DNA of 64,000 nucleotides from Brenneria nigrifluens DSM 30175 = ATCC 13028 (GTDB lineage Bacteria; Pseudomonadota; Gammaproteobacteria; Enterobacterales; Enterobacteriaceae), in assembly GCF_005484965.1 (NCBI RefSeq), contig NZ_CP034036.1, positions 3,472,001 through 3,536,000 of the forward strand, read 5' to 3'. This document shows, piece by piece, positions 16,850 to 24,920 of this stretch; within the stretch, counting starts at the first letter, position 1, and every line of letters starts with the position of its first letter. Under the pieces are notes generated by a model. It ran no database searches and had not been told where the DNA came from. It was given only the letters and a program-made list of their open reading frames with translations. A program made the position numbers and the translations under genes.

Positions 16850-18619
16850 CTAGTTACCGTTGACGATGTTGATAGCGTTGCCGGAAACCGGCGTCAGCAG
16901 CGCATCCGCGACCTCGTCCAGTCGCGCCTCCTGAACGCCATTCGGGTACAGCGCGCTTAACTGGCGGTAGTGGTCTGCCGTCCAGGTCTGGTTACGTGCC
17001 GCAAACTGTTCACGTAACGCTTTGGCGGCTTCGACGTGGGTTAACGGACGCTGTTCAACACGCGGGCCGCGTACCTCGGATACCCGACCGCGACGCGGCA
17101 TAAAGGTTGGCAGCGTGTTGTCGTCGATATGCTTATACGGGTCGAGTTTGCCGCCGAACGGCAGCGCTTTCGCTTTACGTACCGCTGCTGCATCCGTCGC
17201 GTTATCCGTTCCTGTAACCAACTGTTCAATTTCTTTGGTTGCGGTTTGGGCTGGCGTATCGGCATGCGATTTGTAACGTTCGCCGATCACTGCGGCAGAG
17301 TCGGCAAAGCCAAATTCATTTTTGGTGACTTCATCGACCAAGAAGAATGTGTCGTGGCCGTCTTCACCTGTCAGTACCACTTGCGCGGCATCGGTACGCC
17401 ACGGATTGCGGGTAATCAGTAACTTCTCGCCGACCATTACGCCGGGTACGGTAGACACATCGTATTCAATGCCCCGGAACGACACGCGCAGCTTCGGCGT
17501 GACCTTGCGCTCTTCCGGCGTGGCCACTGCCAGTTCGCGGCATATCTCAACCGATGGCGCTTTTATCAACTGTTTGGTGGTGATTGTCAGCCAGACGTCG
17601 GTACGGGGTCTGCCGTGGCGGCTGTGAACGGCGGTGGCGTTAAAGTGAGAACGCCATTTCTGCGCCAGCGTGTTCAGTTCTTCCAGACTGTAAACCGGCT
17701 GAAACTTCAGGCCCGGTTCCAGCTTGCGTTCGATAATGTCACGCGCCTTTTCCACGCTACCGGTAGAACGGGCGGCATGGGCTTTATGCGCTATCAGTTC
17801 AATACCCAACGCACGGCATAGATTTTTCGTCATGCCAGCGGTGTTGGCGGAACCGGGATCGAGGTACAGCAGCTTTGGCACGCCGTGCAACACGTCCGCG
17901 CCGCCGCGTTCCTGCATGGCGTTAATCAATACCGAGCACAGGTTTTCGCCCGATTCCGCGCCCATCACATACTCGACATAGATCCAGCCGCTAGTATGGT
18001 CAGTGATTTCATAGCTCCAGACACGGTCGCTGGTGATGCGCGCCAGATTGGCCGGTTTATTCTTATAGAAACGGGCGCTGTCCATGACTTGCAGCCCTTT
18101 GTGACCGTTGCTCAGGTAATAAAGGGTGCAGAGCGAGGCGTCGATTTCCCATACATGGTTAGGGTGCAGGCTGGCCAGCTCGGTCACCGGCGCGGGCTGG
18201 TTTAACTGATCGGGATGCAGGCCGTAATTGCGTAGTGCGCGGCTGATGGCGGTTTCAGAAAGCGGCAGAAACTCGCCGGTTTCTGAAACCATGCGGCCAG
18301 CGGTGATCATGTCATTTGCCCGTAGGGTTTCCACCGCGTCGGCGATGGAATACAGCCGCTTACCATTTTTACGCGTCGCCTCCATCAGCGTGGCGGAAAT
18401 CATTGCCGCCTCATCACGCGTTAAGGCGCTTTGTCCGGCATCGGTACGTTTTTTACGTTTGTCAGTCACCGCAACCTCCTTTAACTTGCGCAGCAGCGTG
18501 GCGCGGGATAATCCCAGTTCCATACAAGCGGCATCATAGATAGCGCCGCGTTCACCATGCCCGGCCTGTCGTGCTGTGCGGGCCACGGCCACTAATCTTT
18601 CCGTCAGGGCGGCACTCAT
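16850..18619 (-). CDS. Mu-like DDE transposase (A protein)
   Basis: Transposase of 589 aa. An N-terminal DNA-binding region precedes an rve integrase core with the catalytic triad Asp160 (NHVWEIDASLC), Asp254 (LLYLDPGSA) and Glu290 (TGSVEKARD), the last two 35 residues apart as in DDE(35)E enzymes. The Mu-type C-terminal beta domain follows (KVTPKLRVSFRGIEYDVSTVPG). It pairs and nicks the phage ends, joins them to target DNA and also drives replication by transposition. AAGGGG ribosome site. It is downstream of the DUF3102 gene by 9 bp. Confidence 0.95.
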   Translation of the reverse strand: MSAALTERLVAVARTARQAGHGERGAIYDAACMELGLSRATLLRKLKEVAVTDKRKKRTDAGQSALTRDEAAMISATLMEATRKNGKRLYSIADAVETLRANDMITAGRMVSETGEFLPLSETAISRALRNYGLHPDQLNQPAPVTELASLHPNHVWEIDASLCTLYYLSNGHKGLQVMDSARFYKNKPANLARITSDRVWSYEITDHTSGWIYVEYVMGAESGENLCSVLINAMQERGGADVLHGVPKLLYLDPGSANTAGMTKNLCRALGIELIAHKAHAARSTGSVEKARDIIERKLEPGLKFQPVYSLEELNTLAQKWRSHFNATAVHSRHGRPRTDVWLTITTKQLIKAPSVEICRELAVATPEERKVTPKLRVSFRGIEYDVSTVPGVMVGEKLLITRNPWRTDAAQVVLTGEDGHDTFFLVDEVTKNEFGFADSAAVIGERYKSHADTPAQTATKEIEQLVTGTDNATDAAAVRKAKALPFGGKLDPYKHIDDNTLPTFMPRRGRVSEVRGPRVEQRPLTHVEAAKALREQFAARNQTWTADHYRQLSALYPNGVQEARLDEVADALLTPVSGNAINIVNGN

Positions 18620-18628
18620 GGCAGCCCC

Positions 18629-19537
18629 TTATGCGTCAGTGCGCTGAATCTGGGGTTCCGGGGCATCCAGCCATGCCGGACGTTCGCTGCCGGTAGGCGC
18701 GGCCTCAAGGTCAAAAACTTCACGAACACGGTGTAACGCCCGCTCAATCTGGCACACCAAACCGGCCATAAAGTCGTAAGGCGGCTCGACCTCGTTTTCG
18801 GAAGTAAAAGTGGTCAATGTTGAAAAGGCGGTGTGCAGTTTGGCGGTGATCGCCGCTTCCGCTTCAAACGCGATAGCGCTGACCTCTTTACGCAGCTTTT
18901 CCGCTTCCTGATTGGGGGCTGGCGGCTGGATACGGGATTTTTTTTCCAGCTTGGTGGAAAGGTCGTCGATCTTCTGATTCTTGTCGGTCAGCACACGCTG
19001 TTGGGCGGCGTGAGTTTCGCGGGCTTCGCGCAGAGCGGTTTTCAGTTCTCGGCTGGTCATGCGATCGATATCGTCGAGCGTCATGCCTGCAACGGTGCCG
19101 CCTTCGGCCAGTTCGATGAGTTCGTCATCACTTTCGGTCATCAGTTCAAACAGCTTGGTTTTGCCCAAAAGCGCAAGCGCCTGCGCTTTTGGTTCCAATT
19201 TGGGTGATAGATACTTAAGGGAAGCCTGCATCATGACTTGCGCCGTACGCTTCGATAGCGACAGTTGCGATTCAACGATTTCAATAAACTCACCATGCGG
19301 TTCATTCTCTTTGAGAATAACCAACCGCTTACCCGCCTCCAGCATGGCTTCCGCGCTTTGCGCCATATAGAACCGGGTTTCATGCACGATGCGATCACGC
19401 TCATACGGCAGGCCGTCGCCAAACTGATCCATTACCTGCATACGGTGCTCGGTCAGCGCATTGAGCTTGATGTTCAGATCCCCCGCTAACGGCGCATCTT
19501 CCATTAATTCAACAGATTGTGATTTTGTACGTGCCAT
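18629..19537 (-). CDS. DUF3102-type phage protein
   Basis: Protein of 302 aa resembling the DUF3102 family found beside transposases of BcepMu-like phages. The N-terminal half (about 40-135) has the pattern IVHETRFYMAQSAEAMLEAGKRLVILKE...LSLSKRTAQVMMQAS, which looks ParB/KorB-like and HTH-containing. A coiled coil (about 175-230) and an acidic C-terminus follow. The role is unknown; DNA binding near the transposition genes is likely. AAGGA upstream of the ATG. Confidence 0.75.
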   Translation of the reverse strand: MARTKSQSVELMEDAPLAGDLNIKLNALTEHRMQVMDQFGDGLPYERDRIVHETRFYMAQSAEAMLEAGKRLVILKENEPHGEFIEIVESQLSLSKRTAQVMMQASLKYLSPKLEPKAQALALLGKTKLFELMTESDDELIELAEGGTVAGMTLDDIDRMTSRELKTALREARETHAAQQRVLTDKNQKIDDLSTKLEKKSRIQPPAPNQEAEKLRKEVSAIAFEAEAAITAKLHTAFSTLTTFTSENEVEPPYDFMAGLVCQIERALHRVREVFDLEAAPTGSERPAWLDAPEPQIQRTDA

Positions 19538-19546
19538 TTTTTATCC

Positions 19547-19855
19547 TTAACGACTGCCAGCCAGCAGGCGTTGGTTCATTTCGTTAATACGGTCTTGCGC
19601 ACGAGCGATCTCGTTAGCGTGCGCCTGAGCGATTTGCAGAGTCTGCATACTCAGCGCAAAGCGCCCGTTATCCAGTTTCTGCGCCAACCCTTCTTCAATC
19701 AGGGTATTCAGCGCCCGGTTAACGTTGGCCGGAGAATCGTCCAGCGCAGCCGCCAGTTCACCGTTTGATACGCCGTTGAGGGTATGGCCGCGCAGCGCCT
19801 TGAGAACGCGCAGAATGCGTGTGCCCGCGCTGGAAACATTGGGTTTGCTCATCAC
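19547..19855 (-). CDS. winged-helix DNA-binding protein
   Basis: A 102-aa protein with an IclR/MarR-like winged helix (residues 10-70: TRILRVLKALRG...VSNGELAAALDDSPANVNRALNTLIEEGLAQKLDNGRFALS) and a helical C-terminus. The GTG at 19855 forms a GTGA overlap with the upstream stop; ATG three bases in is an alternative. It lies in the early operon and probably acts as a regulator or an accessory transposition factor. Confidence 0.7.
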   Translation of the reverse strand: MMSKPNVSSAGTRILRVLKALRGHTLNGVSNGELAAALDDSPANVNRALNTLIEEGLAQKLDNGRFALSMQTLQIAQAHANEIARAQDRINEMNQRLLAGSR

Positions 19856-20091
19856 GCTGAGGCCTCCAATGGGTGTAACAGTCGGGAGACTTCATAGTCG
19901 GAAAGGTGTACATCGCCGTTATCGCCAGGGCCATTCAGTCCGGCAAATTCATCAACCCGAACAACAGTGAGAGCATGACGCCCGTATGTGCGTGGTGTAC
20001 GGCGGATAACGGTGGCGCGAAACGCTCCTGGCAGGCCGAGGCTGGGGTGAAGCAGTACGCGCATACCGGCTTTTAATGTGCTGGGTTTCAT
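19852..20091 (-). CDS. hypothetical phage early protein
   Basis: A 79-aa basic-then-acidic protein (MKPSTLKAGMRVLLHPSLGLPGAFRATVIRR...GDVHLSDYEVSRLL), predicted to form a small beta barrel. GGGGA ribosome site. Second gene of the early operon. Family not recognised. Confidence 0.65.
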   Translation of the reverse strand: MKPSTLKAGMRVLLHPSLGLPGAFRATVIRRTPRTYGRHALTVVRVDEFAGLNGPGDNGDVHLSDYEVSRLLHPLEASA

Positions 20092-20145
20092 GTCACATTC
20101 CCCTTTTTGCGATATGTGATAATCTGTTACGCAGGCTGATAGATA

Positions 20146-20334
20146 TCAGGCTGCACGGGCGGTAGGTTTCAGGCCGAGTTTGACGGCGATTTCATGCGCC
20201 TGTCCGTACTTAGCCTTAGTGATGCCGTTCAATACGCGATAGACCGCCTCGCGGGAGTAACCGTTCTCCTGCGCCCACTGAGTGACGGTCATACCGCGCT
20301 GCTGAAAGCGGCTTTTAACTTGTTCGGGTGTCAT
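20146..20334 (-). CDS. BcepMu gp16-type HTH protein (Ner-like)
   Basis: A 62-aa HTH protein beginning MTPEQVKSRFQQRGMTVTQWAQENGYSREAVYRVLNGITKAKYGQAHEIAVKLGLK, the pattern of BcepMu gp16-family proteins. It is the first gene of the leftward early operon, as Ner is in Mu, so it probably limits repressor and early transcription. The start at 20334 has GGAGG 7 nt upstream; the frame extends 25 codons further but that part overlaps the operator region. Confidence 0.85.
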   Translation of the reverse strand: MTPEQVKSRFQQRGMTVTQWAQENGYSREAVYRVLNGITKAKYGQAHEIAVKLGLKPTARAA

Positions 20335-20384
20335 GCTACGGCCTCCGGTTATGCAATGATGTTTGTAGAATACGTGATAGATTA

Positions 20385-20404
20385 TGGTATATAAATTTAT
20401 ACCA
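20385..20404. promoter_or_regulatory. operator-like palindrome between repressor and early operon
   Basis: TGGTATA-TAAATT-TATACCA is a perfect 7-bp inverted repeat in the 86-bp gap between the divergent Ner-like and repressor genes. Its position fits a binding site for one or both of these HTH proteins, controlling the lysis-lysogeny choice. Inference from position and symmetry. Confidence 0.6.
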
Positions 20405-20420
20405 GTCAATAGAGAAGGGT

Positions 20421-20831
20421 ATGCAAAAATATATTGGAGAGCGGCTGCGAGAAGAACGTGAGCGGTTAGGTCTAAGCCAACCGGCTATGGGAGAGATCGG
20501 CGGCGTGAAAAAACTCACCCAGCTAAACTATGAAAAAGGTGAACGTTTTCCTGACGCTTCATATTTGGCAGCATTAGCAAAATTTGGTTTGGATGTTCAA
20601 TATGTTGTCACTGGAGTTAGAGCCAGTGCAGCTTTACCTGATGATGAATTGGAACTGATTAACAACTATCGAGCAGCACCGTTAGCCGTTAAGTCTGCTG
20701 TGCTGGCAGCATTAACGGCAGGCTCTGTACCACAAGGAGCTTCTCAGGTTTTCCATGGTGATATTAACGGCCAATTTGCCGGTAATAAGATCGTTAATAA
20801 CGGCGTAATAAGTAATAAAAAAAATAAATAG
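20421..20831 (+). CDS. XRE-family phage repressor
   Basis: A 136-aa protein with an N-terminal HTH (residues 1-65: RLREERERLGLSQPAMGEIGGVKKLTQLNYEKGERFPDASYLAALAKFGLDVQYVVTG), typical of repressors of transposable phages. The C-terminal tail holds FHGDINGQFAGNKIVNNGVI, a short Gly/Asn-rich motif echoed at the start of the next gene's product. The start at 21 bases past the palindrome has GAAGG directly upstream. It reads rightward, away from the early operon, and is the likely maintenance repressor. Confidence 0.85.
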   Translation: MQKYIGERLREERERLGLSQPAMGEIGGVKKLTQLNYEKGERFPDASYLAALAKFGLDVQYVVTGVRASAALPDDELELINNYRAAPLAVKSAVLAALTAGSVPQGASQVFHGDINGQFAGNKIVNNGVISNKKNK

Positions 20832-20862
20832 GATGAGTAACACACAGCGATAAGGAGGCAGG

Positions 20863-21447
20863 ATGCGCCAGGAATTCAATGGAACGGCTCAGGGGCAGTT
20901 TTCATCCAGAGATATTATTAATATACATACCCCTCCGTCGGATATGGCATCCGACGATGAGCCGTTGCTTCAGGCTCAACGCCAACGCCTGCACCAATTG
21001 CTGGATGATATTATTGCTGTTAGCGGTGAATCTAAAAAAGACCTCTGGCGGGCGGTTCATGCCCATATTGATGTTCCCAGCATTCATAACATTACAACCA
21101 GAAAATATCATAAGGCTGAGGAGTATCTGTTACAGCGACTGGCAGATGCAAAGCAAGCGCGGGAATGTCGGCGTTTGGTGGGAGAGATCCTGCGGTTGAC
21201 AACTGATAAAGTTATGGAGCGCGACAGGTTTTGCCTGAGGAGATTTGGTACTAAAACCCTGAATGATTTATCCCGTGAACAGCTTCAGATAGCGTTTGAT
21301 CATTTTGATGGCGATGAACTGCCGCACTGTCAACCAGAGCCTATACAGGCCAAACAGGTGGATTGGCAAGAACTTATAAAAACTCATCCTAAAGTATTTA
21401 TTGGCGTTTTCCTGCTGGGATTTTTTACGTCTTTTTTATTTAGATAA
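20863..21447 (+). CDS. tail-anchored membrane protein in repressor operon, unknown function
   Basis: A 194-aa protein, not recognised. The N-terminus FNGTAQGQFSSRDIINIHTP repeats the Gly-Gln-Phe...Ile-Ile/Val-Asn pattern seen at the repressor C-terminus. The middle (about 45-145) is helical and charged (KDLWRAVHAHIDVPSIHNITTRKYHKAEEYLLQRL). The last 20 residues (VFIGVFLLGFFTSFLF) form one membrane segment, suggesting a tail anchor with the bulk in the cytoplasm. AAGGAGG site. It follows the repressor by 31 bp and so should be expressed in the lysogen, as expected for a moron or exclusion gene. Confidence 0.65.
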   Translation: MRQEFNGTAQGQFSSRDIINIHTPPSDMASDDEPLLQAQRQRLHQLLDDIIAVSGESKKDLWRAVHAHIDVPSIHNITTRKYHKAEEYLLQRLADAKQARECRRLVGEILRLTTDKVMERDRFCLRRFGTKTLNDLSREQLQIAFDHFDGDELPHCQPEPIQAKQVDWQELIKTHPKVFIGVFLLGFFTSFLFR

Positions 21448-21458
21448 GGATATTGGTT

Positions 21459-22409
21459 ATGCACAAATTAAGATTTGCCATCCCTATGGTACTGATGTTA
21501 GCTGGATGTGGAGACGAGCCAGAAAACAGTGTACAAACTGAACCGGAAAAAGCGCCTGTCCCAACGTTCTCAATAACAACCGATGATCCCATCATCAATC
21601 AATTATTACCCGCCATCCGTCATTTACTTCCTGGTCTTGATAAATACTCTGAGCAATTTCAGGAAAAAGCCATTGAGAATAACCGCTTCTTAACCATCAA
21701 ATTTCACATCCCTGATAATGCCAGCATTCCTGCTGAATATGTCGCCACTGGTCATAACTGCTTCATTGAAATCAATGATGACCGCACAGGAATAAAAATC
21801 CCCAAAAGCGCCTGTCAGGCGACCTTGTTTGATCATAAAAATGTTCTGCCCGATAGCGACTACTGGGTATATTTCTATCCAGACGATTTGACCTATACGC
21901 CTTATGATTTCGCTCAAATGCCGAATGCAGAACGAATTGATACAGCAAAAAACTATCTGAAGAAAATTGCTGAAACCATAGAGAATGTTCAGCAGAAAAA
22001 TGACTGGGCAGCTTACGATTTCCCGAATTATGGACGTCTATTCAGACAAATAGGACATGAGGGAAAACGTTTTTTATCTCAGGATGTGATTCAGCTTTAT
22101 AGCTCTTGTCAGATGGCTGGCTCTAATGCGCAAAGCTGGTGGTCTGAACAGGTAAGCTCGGTTAAAGACCTCACCTCGAACGATCCGCAGAAAATCGCGC
22201 CTGCGTTGCAGAGAATTGAATCCGTCTATCAGGCATATCAAATGAGTGCATCCGAGTGTTTGAAAGACATTAAAACCGCACCGCCGAAATCTAAGCCGAT
22301 AGAAATCTTACCTCCGACGAAAGATAATAAACCACCGCGCCCAGGATGTCTGATGGTGTTTAAGCCGGATGATAAGACCGAGTGGAGTTGCCCGATTGCA
22401 GGAAGCTAA
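21459..22409 (+). CDS. predicted lipoprotein in lysogeny cassette, unknown function
   Basis: A 316-aa protein whose start MHKLRFAIPMVLMLAGCGDEP is a clear lipoprotein signal with lipobox LAGC. Asp at +3 rather than +2 leaves sorting open. The mature part has a helical stretch (ERIDTAKNYLKKIAETIENVQQK) and a Pro/Lys-rich C-terminal tail ending CPIAGS. The ATG at 21459 has AAGGA upstream; a TTG 6 bp earlier is less likely. Base composition is lower in GC than the phage structural genes. Function unknown; constitutive expression behind the repressor suggests lysogenic conversion or exclusion. Confidence 0.7.
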   Translation: MHKLRFAIPMVLMLAGCGDEPENSVQTEPEKAPVPTFSITTDDPIINQLLPAIRHLLPGLDKYSEQFQEKAIENNRFLTIKFHIPDNASIPAEYVATGHNCFIEINDDRTGIKIPKSACQATLFDHKNVLPDSDYWVYFYPDDLTYTPYDFAQMPNAERIDTAKNYLKKIAETIENVQQKNDWAAYDFPNYGRLFRQIGHEGKRFLSQDVIQLYSSCQMAGSNAQSWWSEQVSSVKDLTSNDPQKIAPALQRIESVYQAYQMSASECLKDIKTAPPKSKPIEILPPTKDNKPPRPGCLMVFKPDDKTEWSCPIAGS

Positions 22410-22448
22410 CCTAAACATTGATTTTTAATTATAAATCATGAGGTTGTT

Positions 22449-22868
22449 ATGACAAATTCAAACATAGAAAAATTTAATGAACTGGTTGGTATTATTTTCG
22501 CAAAATTATATGAATCGTTTCCGTTGAAAAGGGATCTTTTTACGGATGATATTCTTGGTAAAGAATTTTTGGCATCAAATTCCCAAGAAATAGGAACATC
22601 TGCAGAGGATGAGATTTTCTTTCTCGATTCAATTGACTGGCTTTTAATGAGTGGCTATATCGTCGGTGCTCGTAGTAGTGGAGGATGCCACAATGTTGTT
22701 CTGACGGCCAAGGGATTAGAAGTTTTAAAGGCTGTCCCTCAAAGTCTAAATTCACCTTTAGGTGAACGGATTGTGGCAGCAGTAAACGCTGAAGGCCGTA
22801 AAGCGCTTAGCTCACTGGTCAGCCAGGCTTTAGGACTTGGTTTACAATATGCGATTCGCTCAATTTGA
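22449..22868 (+). CDS. small winged-helix-like protein, unknown function
   Basis: A 139-aa acidic protein. The centre (about 60-100: FFLDSIDWLLMSGYIVGARSSGGCHNVVLTAKGLEVLKAVPQSL) resembles the recognition helix and wing of a winged-helix fold, and the C-terminal helix is hydrophobic (ALSSLVSQALGLGLQYAIRSI). GAGG ribosome site. Last gene of the four-gene rightward repressor cassette, followed by a strong terminator. Not recognised as a named family. Confidence 0.6.
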   Translation: MTNSNIEKFNELVGIIFAKLYESFPLKRDLFTDDILGKEFLASNSQEIGTSAEDEIFFLDSIDWLLMSGYIVGARSSGGCHNVVLTAKGLEVLKAVPQSLNSPLGERIVAAVNAEGRKALSSLVSQALGLGLQYAIRSI

Positions 22869-22875
22869 AGTAATG

Positions 22876-22916
22876 GAATGACAAAATGAAATAACTAATT
22901 TTGTCATTCTGTTTTC
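22876..22916 (+). terminator. terminator of the lysogeny cassette
   Basis: A perfect 12-bp stem GAATGACAAAAT/ATTTTGTCATTC with a 10-nt loop, followed by TGTTTT. It separates the repressor cassette from the convergent methylase gene. Confidence 0.85.
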
Positions 22917-22917
22917 G

Positions 22918-23688
22918 TCAAAAACTACAAACCACCAACTCCCGCCGTGGCGCGGTTTTGCCGCTTACAGTCAGGTTATAGCGGATATCCACGCTTTCCA
23001 TTCGCATCCCGGAAAAGGCCTCGCGCATTGCCGGGATATCGTTTACCGAAATAATCATCTTCCCTTTGATGCCGCGCGCCAGCTCCGCCATGCGGGCATA
23101 GTTCTCCAGCCCAAACGCCACGCCGTAGCCCTCCGTTCCCCAGTACGGCGGGTCGCAATAGAACAGCGTATGCGGACGGTCATAGCGGCGGATGCATTCC
23201 GCCCAGTCGAGGTGTTCGATAATGGTGCGGGCCAGCCGCAGATGGGCCATCGATAACTCTTCCTCAATCCTTAGTAGATTAAAACGCGGCGCACTGGTGG
23301 TTGAGGTACCAAAGGTGTGATCGGCAACCTTGCCGCCGAACGCCTGCTTTTGCAGGTAATAGAATCGGGCGGCACGCTGGATATCGGTCAAGGTTTCTTG
23401 CGGCGTGTCCCGTAGCCATTTATAGATTTGTCGGCTGATCAATGCCCATTTGAACTGGCGCACAAATTCTTCCAGGTGGTGTTTCACTACCCGATAAAGG
23501 TTCACTAGTTCGCCGTTGATATCGTTGATCACTTCAGTCTTGCTAGGGTGTTTGAGAAAATACAGAGCTGCCGCACCGCAGAACGGTTCGACATAGCATG
23601 TATGGGTGGGGAATAACGGCAGGATATGTTTTGCCAAACGACGTTTGCCACCGATCCACGGCACGATGGGCAAAGATTGCTCTTTCAT
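22918..23688 (-). CDS. Dam-type DNA adenine methyltransferase
   Basis: D12-class N6-adenine methylase, 256 aa. The AdoMet motif PWIGGKRRLAKHILPLFP is at the N-terminus, CYVEPFCGAAALYF forms the binding strand, and catalytic DPPY is at 179-182 (YCDPPYWGTEGY). The start at 23688 (MKEQSLPIVPW) matches the family; the frame extends 27 codons further but that part looks unlike the family. It is on the reverse strand, between the lysogeny cassette and late genes. Likely marks phage DNA against host restriction or alters regulation. Confidence 0.88.
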   Translation of the reverse strand: MKEQSLPIVPWIGGKRRLAKHILPLFPTHTCYVEPFCGAAALYFLKHPSKTEVINDINGELVNLYRVVKHHLEEFVRQFKWALISRQIYKWLRDTPQETLTDIQRAARFYYLQKQAFGGKVADHTFGTSTTSAPRFNLLRIEEELSMAHLRLARTIIEHLDWAECIRRYDRPHTLFYCDPPYWGTEGYGVAFGLENYARMAELARGIKGKMIISVNDIPAMREAFSGMRMESVDIRYNLTVSGKTAPRRELVVCSF

Positions 23689-23938
23689 TATCTGTAAGCC
23701 TTTTTCGTTTATCGAAAATACGGTAGGCTTTTCCTGTTCTCGAGAACGGGAGAGCCTTGGTTGACTCACAGGTCGTATCTGTGTGTTGACGGCTCGGCGG
23801 ATGTTGACGCATCTGACGGGCCGCTCTTTTCCCCGCCATACTGCCGTTACGCCACGGCCCCCACTATTAACGCCGTTTAAAATCCCCGCCGCGCTATCCC
23901 GGTAATGATGTCTCCACTCACTTCACAGGAGACAGTTC

Positions 23939-24271
23939 ATGAACCTTAACATTCGAATCAAACGCCTGCTGGGCTGGCAAATCACCGCTGTTTTGCTGCT
24001 GGTCGCTATAGCGCTGGTATCGCCGCAACAGCTTCCCGTGGTTATCTACAAAATCTCACTGATTACATTGGCCGCCGTGCTCGGTTACTGGCTGGATCGT
24101 TCGTTATTCCCTAAAGCCGGGCTGGCGCAGTATCTGGTGCATGAGCCTGAACGGATGGAGCAAGGCGAGTACCCGGTCAAAGACGGTTACCAGCGGGTAT
24201 TCGCCGCCGCGCTGATCCGTCGCGCCATCATTGTGGCGGCGGTCTGTCTGGCCGTGGCGACGGGGCTGTGA
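23939..24271 (+). CDS. putative holin
   Basis: A 110-aa membrane protein with segments at about 15-30, 35-52 and 88-108. It precedes the lysozyme-like gene and opens the late rightward operon, the usual site of the holin in BcepMu-like phages. CAGGAGACAG ribosome site. The 250 bp upstream hold the methylase leader and presumably the late promoter, which I could not pinpoint. Confidence 0.75.
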   Translation: MNLNIRIKRLLGWQITAVLLLVAIALVSPQQLPVVIYKISLITLAAVLGYWLDRSLFPKAGLAQYLVHEPERMEQGEYPVKDGYQRVFAAALIRRAIIVAAVCLAVATGL

Positions 24272-24272
24272 T

Positions 24273-24920
24273 ATGGCAAGCCGAATTCGTCACAACGGAT
24301 CGGGTTCCGGTCTGCTGTTTTTACTGTTGTTCCTGTTGCTCGTAGGCACGTTTGACAGTGATGCCGCCCAGCCGCCCGCCGCCGCTCAGCAATACCGCAA
24401 CGATCTGATCCGTAACGCTCGTCTGGACTGGGGGTTGAATGCCCCGGTAGCGGATTTCGCCGCGCAGCTCCATCAGGAGTCCGGCTGGAATGCGCGTGCG
24501 GTATCGCCCGTTGGCGCACAAGGGCTGGCGCAGTTTATGCCATCTACATCCGAATGGATCAGCCAACTTATGCCGGAACTGAAAGCCAATCAACCGTTTA
24601 ATCCGGCGTGGGCTATTCGGGCGCTGACCCGTTATGACCGCTGGATTTGGCAGAGAGTTAATGCTGCTGACGACTGCCAGCGCATGGCAATGACGTTATC
24701 CGGTTATAACGGCGGGCTGGGCTGGGTCCAGCGCGATCAAAAGCTGGCGGCGCAGCGCGGGTTAGATCGTCAGCGCTGGTTCGGTCATGTCGCCGCCGTC
24801 AACGCCGGGCGCAGCAAGGCCAACTGGCGCGAAAACCGCCACTATCCGCAGCGCATCCTGCTGGAATTAGCGCCGCGCTATCTGACCTGGGGAGGCCGTA
24901 GCTGTGCTGAACCTGCTTAA
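24273..24920 (+). CDS. lytic transglycosylase (SLT-like endolysin)
   Basis: A 215-aa enzyme with an N-terminal signal-anchor (SGLLFLLLFLLLVGTF, about 11-27) and an SLT domain. The catalytic Glu69 is in LHQESGWNARAVSPVGAQGLAQFMPST, followed by SGYNGGLGW. It cleaves peptidoglycan for lysis. The start at 24273 follows the holin stop by one base. A longer frame from 24231 would overlap the holin and lacks a ribosome site. The signal anchor suggests SAR-type export. Confidence 0.9.
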   Translation: MASRIRHNGSGSGLLFLLLFLLLVGTFDSDAAQPPAAAQQYRNDLIRNARLDWGLNAPVADFAAQLHQESGWNARAVSPVGAQGLAQFMPSTSEWISQLMPELKANQPFNPAWAIRALTRYDRWIWQRVNAADDCQRMAMTLSGYNGGLGWVQRDQKLAAQRGLDRQRWFGHVAAVNAGRSKANWRENRHYPQRILLELAPRYLTWGGRSCAEPA

